A DNA stretch of 64,000 nucleotides from Anthoceros angustus (lineage: Eukaryota > Streptophyta > Anthocerotopsida > Anthocerotales > Anthocerotaceae). The notes under the pieces are model-generated. The model saw only the letters and a program-made list of their open reading frames with translations. It did no database searches and was not told the origin of the DNA. Below, piece by piece: positions 36,206-48,303 of this stretch (position 1 is its first letter; the number at the start of each line of letters is the position of its first letter). The DNA is taken from positions 452,248 through 516,247 of the forward strand of contig MU008199.1 in assembly GCA_010909165.1 (NCBI GenBank), in the 5' to 3' direction. The translations under genes were made by a program, and so were the position numbers.

Positions 36206-38430
36206 ATGACTTCCGCCTCGTCAGCCCTGGTATTGCCATCTCCCTCCCTGTCCCGACAGTACTGCAACGGTTTCAAATCCTCAGCATATGAGATCTTCCA
36301 AGGCCAGACTCAGAGTTCGTCGGCGCGCCTCCGAGTGTCAAACATCCCATCCGACAGAAGTTTGAGAGTCAGGGCACAGGTTGCCACTCCTGTGGAATCC
36401 ACCACTCAAAAACTTGGCCAGACTGACCTTGAAGTCACCAAGTTGGGAATTGGAGCGTGGTCTTGGGGAGACACAGTATACTGGAATGACGGTAGCTGGG
36501 ACGGTAAGATGGCTGGAATTCCATTGCCCTTCATCACGCGCTTATGGTTTGGAACTGCCTCCTCTCTTAATTCTGGATTCTCTGCTGGACAGATAGGAAG
36601 GTGAAAGACGTGAAGGGAGCATTCGACGCGGGCGTGGATGCGGGCATCACACTTTTTGACACAGCAGGTGGATTGGTTGTTTGGATTTCTGTCCTGGCTT
36701 CGGCTTTCCAAATTTGGTGATCTGTTTTAACATTTCTCTCTTCCTCATCTTGCAGAGGTGTACGGCTCAAAGGTTTGAAATCTTTCCCCACTTTCTTACT
36801 GCTTAGACATGAGATGCCTTGTGCTGATGGCACCTTCATGCCTTACAGTGGTTCGGAGGCGAAGATTCAGAGAGACTTCTCGGAGAGTAAGTGTGGTGCT
36901 TGAATGCCGAACTGAGCTCACCTTAAGACAAACCACACGAGCTCCCTCCCACGAATCGAGTTGGACCTGCGCAGGTTCGTCAAGTACAGGAAACTAAAAG
37001 ATGACAAAAAGGTTTTCATTGCTACCAAATTTGCGTCCCTGCCTTGGCGGTTTGGCAGAGGTAGTGTCATTGCAGCCGTGAAGGAATCCTTGAAAAAATT
37101 GGGTGTTCCATCAATCGACCTCTATCAGATTCACTGGTATGAGCTGAGTTGGATATGAATGATTCACTGTGAACTCACGGGGAACATGCAAACTTCTTGA
37201 CTGACGATCCCACTGCTGTGGCTACAGGCCTGGAGCGTGGCAAAACGACGGTAGGTGTCACCTTGCCTTGCAACGCCATGCACTTTGGCCTGCCGTGTAC
37301 ATACATGACTGATTATGGTTGGTATGGCTCGTTGCCGACACAGAGTACATTGATGGGCTCGGTGACGCCGTAGAACAGGGCCTTGTGAAAGCGGTAGGAG
37401 TTTCAAATTTTAAGGGTGAGGGCAGTACCAGAGAATCTTGCCGCCTCGTTGGTGTCTCTCAAGTAGATGCTTTCTGGTGCTGTTGACAGTGCTTCTGCTG
37501 ACATTGCGACACTCCTTTGCAGTGGAAAGGTTACGAAAAGCCCATGCCAAGCTTCGGGAAAGGAATATTCCCTTGGCTTCCAACCAAATCAATTACAGTC
37601 TAGTTTACAGGCTTCCCGAAAAGAATGGGGTGAAGCAGGCTTGCGATGATTTGGGGGTCACTGTGATTGCATATTCGCCTATTGGCCAAGGTATCCTTCT
37701 CATCGGGATGGGCTTGCTTCCCTGGTCGTTGGAGTCTTAGCATGTGCTCAGCACTTTGAGACTGTGTTTTCGTGCTCGTGTCCAGGTATCTTGAGTGGAA
37801 AGTACTCACCTGAAAATCGTCCGACGGGACCACGTGGCAGAGTGTACACCAAGGAATTCTTCATCAAGGTCGCATTTGCATCTCTCGTGTTCTTTCCTCT
37901 GGAAACAGGCTGTCGATCGAGCCGCAGAGGGCGTGCTTTTCATTTTCATGTCCACCTAGGGAGAGAGAGTAATGGATTCCTGGTACTGTCACAGGCTGCT
38001 CCTCTGTTGGACAGGTTGAAGGAAGTGGGTGCTAAATACGATAAGACCCCAGTCCAGGTAGGTCTCTTGTGAAGGATTCGCTAAGGAAAGCTTTGCTAGT
38101 TGTTGTATTCACCTCCTCCTTGGTTTGGTGTGAAACAGGTCTCCCTCAACTGGCTCATTGCCCAAGGCAATGTGGTGCCCATCCCGGGAGCCAAATCGGC
38201 AGCTCAGGCGAGTCTTCAGCACTTCCTTCCCTGTTTCTCTTTTGTCACCGTTGATGCATTCATGGCCTAGTTGCCCCGCTGCCTCTGATATCCTACTTTG
38301 CTTTGCTTCGCAGGCAGAGGAATTTGCAGGAGCTTTAGGGTGGAGCCTCACCGCGGAAGAAGTTGAAGAGCTACGAGAACTGTCATCAAAGATCGATTCG
38401 GTTCGAGGATTTCCTGTGGAGTCATTTTGA
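36206..38430 (+). CDS. Plastid aldo-keto reductase (At1g06690-like)
   Basis: NADPH-dependent oxidoreductase of the AKR superfamily, probably chloroplast (plastoglobule) located. About ten exons: 36206-36503, 36593-36667, 36756-36772 (only 17 bases), 36849-36886, 36975-37136, then further exons to stop 38430. The first 55 or so residues are a Ser-rich transit peptide. Core: [36 protein letters not shown]+EVYG (catalytic Asp and Tyr), [14 protein letters not shown] (catalytic Lys), LYQIHW (His), [70 protein letters not shown]. All four catalytic residues are present. The exact substrate is unknown. Confidence 0.9.
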
Positions 38431-38577
38431 CAGCACTTTCCACCAGCCCAGCTTATCAATACTTCGTGTAAACTCCTATCCTCAACTTGCCCTCCGAGAC
38501 ACAGGAGCTGGGGAGAGGAGCAGCTGTAAAATCAACCATCCTTTACATGCATCTTTGCAAACATGCTCTGTGAGAAG

Positions 38578-39233
38578 CTACTTGGACAGAAATGCAGTGA
38601 TCGGGCTAGTCGGCGCACGATCAGCACCTGCAAAATGGAAGTCGAGCTTCCTTTGAGCATACATCCATGCGGAGGCTTTAGGCAAAACCCCCCTTCTCCC
38701 AGCTTGCAATGCCGTCGACTTGGCATCTGTCGGCTCCTCTCCGACCTGGACCCCTCGTTCTGACAGTGTGCGCTGCAAGGCCTCAAGGGATCGCTTAGGC
38801 TGCTGCAGAGCAGCAACCCGGGTCGGGACTGGCGGTGATTGCGGTGCAACAAAGTGAGGCCGCCCCGGTGTCCGTGACCCCGACATTAGGAACCTACGTT
38901 TCCTCGTCTTCATGTCCCCTTCCAACTCCGCAACAATCTGGCAAGCAGACTGTTTCGCTAGCTGCATCTCACTGCGATAAGAGTCACACAAGCGGAGCAC
39001 GTAAGAAAAAAGAAAACACGTGTCCTCCACCAACGTTGCTGCAAACCAAAAGGGAGAGTCTCGTCTCACTTCAACTCCGCCTCTACACACTCCAGCCTCG
39101 CCAGGGTTGCCTTGAGCCGGCCTTCCGTGGAATCGATGAGTCGCTCCACCTTAGCAAACGCCTCGTCCAGCTTGCTCTTCCCGTGGGAGACGCCTTGCCC
39201 TTGCGCTAATTCCCCCTCGGAGCTCGTCATCAT
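38578..39233 (-). CDS. Uncharacterised small coiled-coil protein, paralogue A
   Basis: Two exons on the minus strand. Exon 1 runs from ATG 39233 (MMTSSEGELAQGQG) to EAEL with donor GAA|GTGAGA near 39068. Exon 2 starts at about 38969 with TGAGATGCAG (NEMQLAKQSACQIVAELEGD) and ends at stop 38578. About 184 residues. The N-terminal half is predicted coiled coil (KLDEAFAKVERLIDSTEGRL, KATLARLECVEAEL). The middle is basic and Pro-rich. A conserved block follows: RSLEALQRTLSERGVQVG, then PKASAWMYAQRKLDFHF. No membrane helix or enzyme motif. I do not recognise the family. The neighbour at 39975-40590 has the same exon split and the same blocks, which supports this as a real gene. Confidence 0.7.
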
Positions 39234-39974
39234 TCGGCTAAGCTCAGACAGCAGGCACTTGCCTCCGAGTCCGCGCAACGGAATTTGGCACAAGGCTTTG
39301 AGCGACGAGGAAGGCCCGCAACAAGAGCACGGACAGCTCGTCGCTCTCCACGACCGGATTCGTGCGGAAAATGATCGCCAAGCGCACGATGCCGCAAGCC
39401 TGCGAGAACGTCCCCGTCCCCGTCCCCGTCCCGCAGAGAAGCCGCAGGTCTGCGACGCGGGGACGGCCTGCGCTGTGACGTGACATGAGACGAGGAAAAG
39501 CGGAAACCAAGCGTCAGCTGCCGCAACCGACTCCCGTGAAGCCGAGCCGGTCCAAACAAGACGACGCCAGCAGCAGGCCTCAGCGCCCGAAAGGGGGCAA
39601 CGAGGAGCACGGCAGCGGGCGCGGCAGCCATCATCTTCCCCGGCGGGGAACCAGCCGAGCGCGGCAGGTGACTGGCCCTGAGCGCAGCGGGGAATCGGAA
39701 TCAGTCAGTCGGCGCTGCGACAGCATGATAGTCTCGCGAACTGCGCAACAGCAACAATTAAGGGGCAGGCACGGGCACGAAAGCACATGCAATGGCGCTG
39801 CAGATTTCAGAATGCAGAGCCTCCGTTTCCAGCCCGGCTCGTAACCCTAGGCATCGGGGCCAAAGCTCAAGGGCGCTACAACAGAACGTACATCGCATGC
39901 CGCGGCGCACGGCGTGCGATGATCAAGGTTGAACAAGTCTCAAGACATGCTAGTGGCGGATGCCGCGCTGCTGC
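39234..39974. other. Spacer between the two coiled-coil genes
   Basis: GC-rich spacer, presumably promoter of paralogue A and 3' UTR of paralogue B. It includes a small ccccgtc repeat at 39411-39433. Long frames on both strands are probably composition artefacts. Confidence 0.4.
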
Positions 39975-40590
39975 CACTTGCGAGCTTGTAATCCAGCGTC
40001 CTCCGGGAATGCGTCCACACGGAGGCCTTGGGAGGAGCTCCGGCGATGTTCTTCCTCCTGTAGCGAGCGATTCTGTTGAGGAGATCGTCTCCCAGCTGAA
40101 TTCCCCTCTCCGACAGGATGCGCTGCAGGTTGTCCAGGGAACCCCTAGGCCGCGCATGAGCCGCCCGCGTCAGCCCCGGGGGCGTGGAAAGCGTGATCGG
40201 CACCGGGCTCCCGCCTTTCCTCTTGCTCCGCCTCTCAGCCATGTCCCCTTGCAGCTCCGCCACGGCGCTGCAAGCGCAGTGCTTGGCCAGCTTCATCTCA
40301 CTGCATGCCAGACATTGCTCGGCATCAGAATCATAATCTGTAGACTGCAGGCCTGAAACAAGAATTGATGCAACAGGAGACAATCAGGGTTCGACTCACT
40401 TCAACTCCGCTTCCACAGTGTCGAGTCTGGCCAGGGTCGCCTTCAGCCGTCCCTCCGTGCGGTCAATCAGCCTCTCCAGCTTCTCAAACGCCTCATCCAG
40501 CCTGCTCCTGCTCTTGCACAGCGCCAGCTCCGGATCCAGCGGCCCAGGGGACAGGCACACCGCAGCGTCCGACTCCGGCTCCCCCGTCAT
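39940..40590 (-). CDS. Uncharacterised small coiled-coil protein, paralogue B
   Basis: Two exons. Exon 1 is 40590 to about 40400 (MTGEPESDAAVCLSP, then SRLDEAFEKLERLIDRTEGR and LARLDTVEAEL) with donor GAA|GTGAGT. Exon 2 starts at about 40303 (acceptor gcatgcag, NEMKLAKHCACSAVAELQGD) and ends at stop 39940. About 183 residues. Same plan as paralogue A: N-terminal coiled coil, basic Pro-rich linker, then GSLDNLQRILSERGIQLGDD and PPKASVWTHSRRTLDYKL. B keeps RRKN between the blocks where A has a shorter charged stretch. Function unknown; possibly a scaffold or adaptor, judging only from the coiled coil. Confidence 0.72.
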
Positions 40591-41205
40591 GGCCTACTTT
40601 GTGCCGGGGCCGCGGGAGCTCGGGCTCTCAAACCGCTCCACATTATTCCCTGCAGGCCGCAGCAGCAGCAGCAGCATTCGGCAGGCGCTTCGTAACGCGC
40701 AAGGAGTCGAGGACGCGGCCTGGTGTCAGGTTCTGCCGCGGCAGGGGCGTCGCAGTGCAATATCGCAACATTTCTTGCAACAGCAGGATATGCCAACTAC
40801 GGAATGCGAAGGCTGGGAGAGAGGAGCAGCGCAGAGCATGGCGCAGCGGCTCTGCTGGCTCTGCTGGCTCTGCTGGCTGGGGAGCCACGAGCTCAAGGCC
40901 GGGCCAGCACCACTCGTCCGCTGCAGTCTGAGCTGCAGAGGGTCCTGCCCCGGCCCCGGCCCCGGCCCCGGCCCCGGAGGCCACAGCTCTCATATCATGA
41001 GCTTTCCGGACGGCCTGCAGGTGGCTGCAGTCACCCTCCAGGCTCCAGCTTGTCGCCACCATGCCGGCGTTGCCACGCCTCTCGTTTCTGCATTACTCTA
41101 TTCCGTCTCTGACACAACAGAAAACCGCTCCGTGACCCGTCAGATGGCCTGGGAAGGGAAGCCCCGGACTCCTTCACTTTTGCTTTTATCAACCCCATAT
41201 TGACC
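40591..41205. other. GC-rich 5' flank of paralogue B
   Basis: Contains a cagcagcag run (40660-40675), a ctgctgg(c/g)tctgctgg run (40852-40880) and (ccccgg)n at about 40950-40977. These are simple repeats likely in the promoter/5' UTR. The long frames on both strands look composition-driven. Confidence 0.5.
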
Positions 41206-41703
41206 GGGCATGGAGCTCGAATATCTGTGCGATAATTCCGAAAAATAGGTCTTTCTGGATCTGGTGGTTACATTCATGGATGGAAAATTCTGCAAACATC
41301 CGTGAACCCTATCTTGGACATGGGCTTTCCGACGCGCCGATCCTTGTCCACATTGATGCCCAACAGACCTAAAGAATCGGGAGCGGTTCTTTTGGTCGTT
41401 GAAGAGCGGGCCGCCCTTTCTAAGCGTAGTTTGTGCTCTGCGCCCAACCAGAGCGTGTTGTAAGCATATCGGCATACGCGGACACGGACACGGAGCGTGC
41501 ATGTTTGGACCCATAACCGCGGACAACTGCCCAACAGAGCCAAAGAATTTCATTTTCCACCGAGCACTGCAGAGTTCTTACACAAGCCATGGCTTAGGCC
41601 AAATGGACAACCATTTATAAGAACGCCATGATTAAGCATCCTTAGATCGGTACTTAGATGGGGTGCTTAAAGGGAGTGGATGCCCTTGGTGGAAGTAGCT
41701 TAG
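41206..41703. other. Unassigned spacer
   Basis: No recognisable gene or repeat. Carries a repeated ggacacggacac motif near 41480. Confidence 0.3.
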
Positions 41704-41798
41704 GCACACCATGGTACAAGTTGTGAAGTACCAAGTCCCATGATAGAAATCCGTCCTCAATGGACTTAAAATTCTTCTTCTTCTTCTTCTTCTTCATG
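41704..41798 (+). repeat. LINE 3'-tail copy with (ttc)n end
   Basis: Starts gcacaccatggtacaag, includes caagtcccatgatagaaatccgt-like text and ends in about eight ttc triplets. The same tail in opposite orientation terminates the LINE insertion at 42060. Tail-only copies are typical of severe 5' truncation during LINE integration. Confidence 0.65.
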
Positions 41799-42037
41799 GC
41801 CTAACCCAAACCAACAACCGAGACTACCTATTGTTGTCAGCTGGGAATGGGTGTGGACGAGAGAAACACCTTCAGACCACATTCTTGACCATGGGTAAAC
41901 TATGGGCCCCAGCCGCTTCTAAATTTCTCTCCCTGATTTTTTTGTCGAATAGGTAGTCGAACATCTAGAGGTCACGACCATGCCGGAGGGGGAGTGGCTA
42001 ATTTTCATGCACCACAAAATTTTCCATTCCAGATCGT

Positions 42038-42655
42038 GGAGCTCAAAGTTTCGTTTAGAACAAGAAGAAGAATTTTATTAAAGTCCACTAAGGACGGATT
42101 TCCGTCATGGGACTGAAATATCATAACTACATAGATTGTGGTAAAATAGTCTGGACTAATGTAAAGGTAAAATTTAAACAAGACAAATAATCTTCAATCA
42201 ATCAACAATGTCAATGAAATTGCGTGAACGAGGGCCAAACACCACCAATTCATCCCTACGAAAGAAAGCCAGTTGACCTGCAGCACGAGCTACTCTGAAA
42301 GCGGATAACTTCTCCTTCATAGTCTTCCATTGCAATGGTGTGAGATCCTCGTTCATATATTATTGATTTGTCCGTAACATAGACCTAGCTAGCTTCATAA
42401 CCCGGAGGCGACCATCCATAGAGTGAAAAGTCATGTCAGATGGCAGTAGTGCGCTCCCTACCAGGATCCTTTCCAAGCCAGAAGGCTCGAGGAACCACCA
42501 CATCGACCTCTAGCCTATTGAGAAACTCCTTTGCAGCCACAAGTGGTGCAACAATGTCATCACCAAGACCAGAAATTCTCAAGTTCAAAGCACGGCGAGC
42601 ACGGTCCGCCGTCTCGGAAACAACAAAGTTAGAGGAGCTCAAAGTTTCGTTTAGA
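42038..42655 (-). mobile_element. 5'-truncated LINE insertion with 22-base target-site duplication
   Basis: Positions 42038-42059 and 42634-42655 are identical 22-base direct repeats flanking the insert. Read on the minus strand the insert begins within an ORF1-like protein (LNLRISGLGDDIVAPLVAAK, RLEVDVVVPRAFWLGKDP), shifts frame once near 42440, continues RLRVMKLARSMLRTNQ, a stop, YMNEDLTPLQWKTMKEKL, RVARAAGQLAFFRRDELVVF, and stops at about 42197. A 3' UTR follows, ending with the shared tail and a short (ttc)n against the other repeat. The YMNEDLT...FFRRDEL text is like the C-terminal half of the gag-like ORF1 of plant and animal LINEs. The host site itself repeats ggagctcaaag just beyond the right copy. 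Confidence 0.85.
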
Positions 42656-45600
42656 GGAGCTCAAAGCTCCTCAACCAATTAGGGGTTAACCTTTTAACCA
42701 CGGAACATCTCAAATTGAGACATTCTAATGGTAAGAAATTGTTTACGGGCAAGCGTTTATATCACCATATTTTTTTTAGCTGTTGTTAGAATAAAGCATG
42801 TCATAGATTGTAGGATAGAGATTCGATTAGACAACGTTGGTCACAATTTTTTGAATTTTTAAAACATATAAATCAATCCAAAATAATTTTTATAAATTTT
42901 TTTACTAAAATTAACTAAGAAATGGTCGTGGTTCTAGGAGTAAAGTGATATCATTATTATTTGATTGACCCCACAATGTCGGAACAACTGAAATTGAGCC
43001 GTTCTGGGTGAATTCTTTCTTTTAGCGGAATTAGGCATTAAAAATCCCATTTAAATCGGAATTCTTCTTCCAACTACATTTGCTATTGATTGGACTAACT
43101 GCTTTTGGCAAGAGAAACAATGAAACGAAACACCATTGAAACGATGAGAATATGAATCACCATAGAAACATACCTTTGCCACCGGACATCCTGTGACTTT
43201 GAACATCCTTTGCGGACACATCTGCCACAATGAGAATATGAATCGCCATAGAAACAATGAGAAACTGCTGAAAACAAATTTTCTCATGGAGGCTGAAGAC
43301 GTCCGAACCAAGATTTTCCGGCGATGTGATGATCCTGCCGCATTTCGTTCGGCCAGCTCAAATGCTGTAGGTGTCTAGTTCCCCAAGTCTGAACAAGTGA
43401 TGTAACCCCGCCAATTCCTACAATGGCAATGCCAACACGATGAAATGCTGGAGTGGAGCTCCACCGTAGAGCTCGGGATTGCATTGGCCATTTCTTGCAC
43501 ATGTTTGCAATGCGTTCAAATCTAGGAAGAACTCAAGTTTCTAAATGTAATTGTTTTTGTTCTAAAGAGATTTGGCATTCAGATCGTCAGTTTTGATAAT
43601 TTTGTGTGTCGGTTTGTTGTACTGAGTGGATGTAGGATGAAGCATGAGCACGGCTGACAGATGTGTCTTGTCTCGCAAACCAGCCCAAGAAACCTGCATC
43701 CCCGTACCCCGCTAATTGTTTCGATTGATATGCTAAATCCATCACTAGGTGGAATTTGACAAATAAGAGAGCGTTGAAAAGCTCTCTATTTGGTGATGAC
43801 AACCCTTGTTTTTGTAGAAATTAAAATGATTTAATTTATGATAAATAAGCTTAAATATAATTTCTTCTTATTTTCTGGTCAAACAATACCCCAGAACGCA
43901 CCGTCATTTTGGATTAAATTATCCTGGAAGGAAAGTACAAGTCATGCTAACTTCAAAAAACAATAGTCTAGGCCCGTGACATCACAAGAAATTGTGCCGA
44001 GAAGCTTTCTAAGGTTCCAAGGGCCAAAAGGCAAATCTTTTTTACATCCCACTTGTTTAGCAGGCCACTTAGTGAGAGAACATTGGAGTAGTAGCAAGCG
44101 GGCCCCCGAGAGTATGTCTTAAGAAAAGAGTGGTCCAACGAGAAAGGGCAAGCGAGTAAAGATGGTTATACCTATGTGATATTTTTGGTGTAATATTATT
44201 TGAATACCTATATGATATATTGTACAACCTCGTAAGCTTGAAAGAGGTTTGACGATTCCCAAAGTGCTTTACGCTTGACAACATCATCGATTCATTTATC
44301 GATAACACCAGTAAAAGCTTTGCAACTAATTGATTCAAATCCTTTGTGAAAAGCTTGCTGCAAAATCCGCAATTTTGTTAGAGTTGTCTATGGAGCTAAT
44401 GTTTTGAAGAATACGGGAGAAGTTACAGAATTAACTGGGAGGTGGGCGTTATAATAAAACAAGAGACAAAGGATCTATATGAGAGAATCAATTAAAGTTT
44501 GTATTGTGTGAGAAAAACTGTAACAAGACTTTGAGTATAAGGTAGATGAGACTAGCCTTTCTATGGAACATATCTGTTTAATTAAAATCACAACCGTAAA
44601 CTTACAATTAGGATTCTTTTTACACCTATTCACACTACTCGCATAACCCTCTAAGTGCTAAGGTCGCAATTATAAATATATATAAAATTTTTGTATTTAA
44701 TGTATGATACGAATTGGAACTTTTTTTTTGGTGTGCCTATTCTCTGTTATGTTTGTATGCAATGATTAACCAGCCTGCCATTCCATAGCCACTAATCATG
44801 GAGGCGCTCGTTGAGCTCCTCCTGTGACAGTTTTGAAGAATTCAAAGCCTCATCCGGCTCGCAACCAAAGATCCCCTAAAAGAAGTATCTTCAATGATAT
44901 AGATCATCATCTTGTAGTCAACGGGAGTCTAGGGTTTCTACTAGCTCCAAGGCTGTGGTCGTGTAAATAATGTAAGAAGAAATCCTAATCTCACTGTTTG
45001 ATTGCAAAAATTTATTGGGAGGACAAAGCATAATTGCTGGCATAGACGTGGGAAAGCAATTAGAGCAAGGCAAAGCAAGGATATTGGCCACAACAACAAA
45101 ACAAATAACATAACAAATACATGATTCTAGTTCTTGAAAGTTCCAACAAGTCCATAAAAGCCATGTGGACCTTGGACTTCTACTTAGAGCAAGTACCGCA
45201 GTCAAAGCCGAGCAAGGCGACAAGGTTAGTGGTTACAAAAATCAAAACTAGTTTAGAACTAAGAAAGCAATCAAAGGTTGGCACAACAAGGTTGGTGGCA
45301 GTATAAGTCAAGGCGAGTGAGTTATAAGGAGCCATTGCTCTACATAAGCCATTGCGGTCGTAAAAGACTTAGTTGTGAGGAGGCATCACATTGAAGAACC
45401 AAGACAACAATTTTCACCAACGACACAGCACGCAATGGCCAAGGCTACTTAATGTTCAAACAATTATAGGGCTCAATATAAATCCCTTTGTAAAATCATA
45501 AACTATAGGATGCTGGTAGACTACGACCAAGGGCATCTATGCAAGCATTATATTAAGATGATCACGGTAGTACCCAAGATCATGCGCACTCTTTCATTCT

Positions 45601-46000
45601 TGCATAAATTTATGCAAACTATGTATATCTCCATCATCTAACATGCTTGGAAGAGACAATAGAAACTCAAAGCCAGATTTGGATAGAAATACAAAAGGAA
45701 GGTCTCGCCACTAAAAGGTCTGACTGAAGGAAACACAATGTGCCCAACAACATCGATACGACATCTATGACAAGTAGGTTAAAGAAATAAATTATATAAA
45801 AGTTATAAATCAAGATGAATACTTATAAAGTGATCTCGGATGTTTTAAGTGAAGGAAATATTTCACAGAAGTATTATGACATGCACACACTTGAGTAAAC
45901 TTGCAAGCCATAATATGAGGCAACCTCGACTTCACCACTAGGTATGTAGTGTGCTGAAGGAGTCCCGTCGTGGACTAAAAAAATAGCAAGTCCCGTCAAG
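42656..46000. other. Gene-poor AT-rich spacer
   Basis: More than 3 kb without a recognisable gene on either strand. Frames are short and unlike any family. A partially repeated block around 43100-43260 (catgagaatatgaatcgcc / ccatagaaaca motifs, on both strands) suggests a decayed inverted or direct repeat. The remainder is probably old transposon DNA beyond recognition. Confidence 0.45.
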
Positions 46001-48303
46001 TCCCTTAACGCTTCGCTCCCTGGCCACCTACCCTCTTGAGAAGTGCATTCTTTCGTGTGACGATGCCGTATGTTTGGGGCATGCCCTCACGCGGCACTTG
46101 TTCATTTAGCATACACATCTTACGTACACTTGCATGTGTGTACATACTTCCTTTCATTTGGTTCAGCGGATATGTACGTAGCTGCTCTTCTTCACGTGGA
46201 GCGCCAGCCCTATGTGTGGCCGCAACCACATCTCCGATTTTCCATATCCATCTGCGCAGAGCAAATTGCGGCAACCACATGCTCGCCGGTGATCCCACCA
46301 CTCTGCGGACAGACATGTGAGCACAAAGCCGCTCCTGTCGCCTCCGAGTCCTCCCCGCACCTACCTTCAAGATGTCCATCCAAGAGGCGAGTGGCATCCA
46401 GCATTCCACGGTATGTTCCCAGGACAATGGTCATCCTCTCCGTCCCATCCTCCTCTCGCTATAGACTGTGTCCATATTTTTAAGCCCGCGGTCCGTGGCG
46501 TCTGGCATTGCTGACGCCCTCCTTTAGAGCAAGCAAAGATCACATCCACACGCATGCTGCAGTGACTAGTCTATCCCAACATACAGCGATGACCATGCTC
46601 CTAAAGTCGCCACATATAAGATGCTGCCTCCAGTTCGGTTTTCCGCATCTAGGTCTGCTTTTCAGCTTTCCTGCTTTGGTCTTTGCGAGCAAGATGTGAG
46701 AACTGAGATTCTGGTCTCGCTAACGGTGCTCACCTTCCTAAAGTTCCTGTGTGTGTCTAATGCGGCTGCGGTTGCGGCTGCGGCTGCCGCTGCCGCTGCC
46801 GGCTGTTCCCCTGTTGTCAGGTTGTAGATCATCAGCCATTTTGTGTGGTTGTGTCCTCTAGCGGGCGGGCGAGGAAGGTGGCCTCTGGCCATGGCACGGA
46901 AAACGAGCGGGCAGGGCAGGGCAGGGCCCCGCCAGGTCCCATTGTGTGTGTGTCGGGCCGGCGCAGGGTTACGGACTACGGACGCTGCATTGCTGAGCGC
47001 CGAGCTGGGGCCACTTGAGGGGGGAGCTGTCGACTGCTGGCTATGGCCGGCACTTTGACCGAGGCCGGGCCAGACCACTGCGGATTTGAATGCGGGTTTC
47101 ATGCTTTGCCGCCCACTCTTAACTCTGGCTCGCAAGCGGGAGCTTTCGGAGGAGGACGCTCTCATTGAAGCCAACGCACTGCCCTAAAATCCGCGTTCCC
47201 ACTCCACTTATGGGGATTGATATTAGGCTCAAAGCATGACACGTGAGCCGGTCAGTGGCACAGTGGCGCAGTGTCATGATGCCGCGCCTTTTCCCGATCT
47301 GTAGCAGCCTCACGCTCCGTTTGTACATATGTGCTATTATCATATGCTGTCATGCGTCCATGCGCGGCACGAGCATCTTTTCTCCCTTTCTTTACTACCC
47401 ACTGCCGCCAAGGCCACCCGCCCATTAGCACAAAAGTAACCTGGACGGCCTCGAGCTTTGGCCCGTTGCGCCGCCTTCCGGGGCCAAATTACGGGGCTGG
47501 GCCGCGACGGGACGGAACGGAAAAAGGGCACTGCCACACGAACCTCTCGTGACGGCATTGCTACAATGTACATTACATACATGCATACCGGGCCTGTACG
47601 ACTCACGACTCTCGACTCTCGACGGAGGTTACCGGGGCTTTAGATTTTGCCGGGACCCCGAACGTCGGCCGTCGGCCCGGCCGCGCGAGGCTGCACTTGC
47701 TAACGGGACAAGGGGACGCCCGGGACCGGGCCCGGGCCCGGACCCGGACCCGAGCCCTGGCTGTTGTGTGGAGTCTGTCGCGACTGGCGCAGGCGCGATT
47801 TGTCATCCCGCGGTGTCAGGCGTGGACACGGCGCTGTGAGGCGAGCCGGCAGAGGCGCCTGCGGAGCGGGGGACAATTTCTCCCTCCCTGCCTTTCTGCA
47901 TACCTGCGTGCGTAGCGCTCTCGGCCTTTCCTGCGGCTGCACAGGAGTATTTGCTTGGAGTGTGCGATCAGGCTGGTCGATTGCGAGGGGGAGCTGAGTG
48001 TTGCGCATCCCTGAGATGCGACCAGGGCCGAGGAATTGGAGGGGAAGTTGGAGGCGGGGTAACGTGCAGCAATTTTTGAAGCGGGGCAGGCCTGTCGCTC
48101 ACAGGTGAACGTGAGAGAAGCCGTGGTATTGTCCAATGTCGGTTCGCAGGTTTTAGGAACTCGGAGGAAGTACGATTGTGTGAAGACTAGAAAATTGGAG
48201 TCCGGAGTCACTGTTGCGTTGGTTCGAGTTGTCAGAGTCGGATGTTGCTCTGTCTTTTTTGTCTTCTTGCCCCTGTCTCCACCTGCAGTAGCATTTCCTG
48301 CGC
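46001..48303. other. GC-rich unassigned region upstream of the LRR gene
   Basis: Compositionally distinct from the preceding AT-rich stretch. Contains a (gcggct/gccgct)n run at 46762-46800, a gggcaggg run near 46912, and cccgg(g/a) repeats at 47715-47755. Frames on both strands are Ala/Arg/Pro/Gly-rich and look composition-driven. It may hold promoter or 5' UTR exons of the LRR gene, or an unrecognised gene; I cannot support one. Confidence 0.35.

Noticed and set aside
40418-41203. A 261-codon plus-strand open frame
   Set aside because: It runs antisense across exon 1 of coiled-coil paralogue B and then through simple repeats; its text is Ser/Arg/Gly/Pro-rich with no motif, as expected of a GC-rich shadow frame.
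41704-42120. A MITE bounded by inverted repeats
   Set aside because: The two inverted copies are better explained as two LINE tails in opposite orientation, each ending in (ttc)n; one belongs to an insert with its own target-site duplication.
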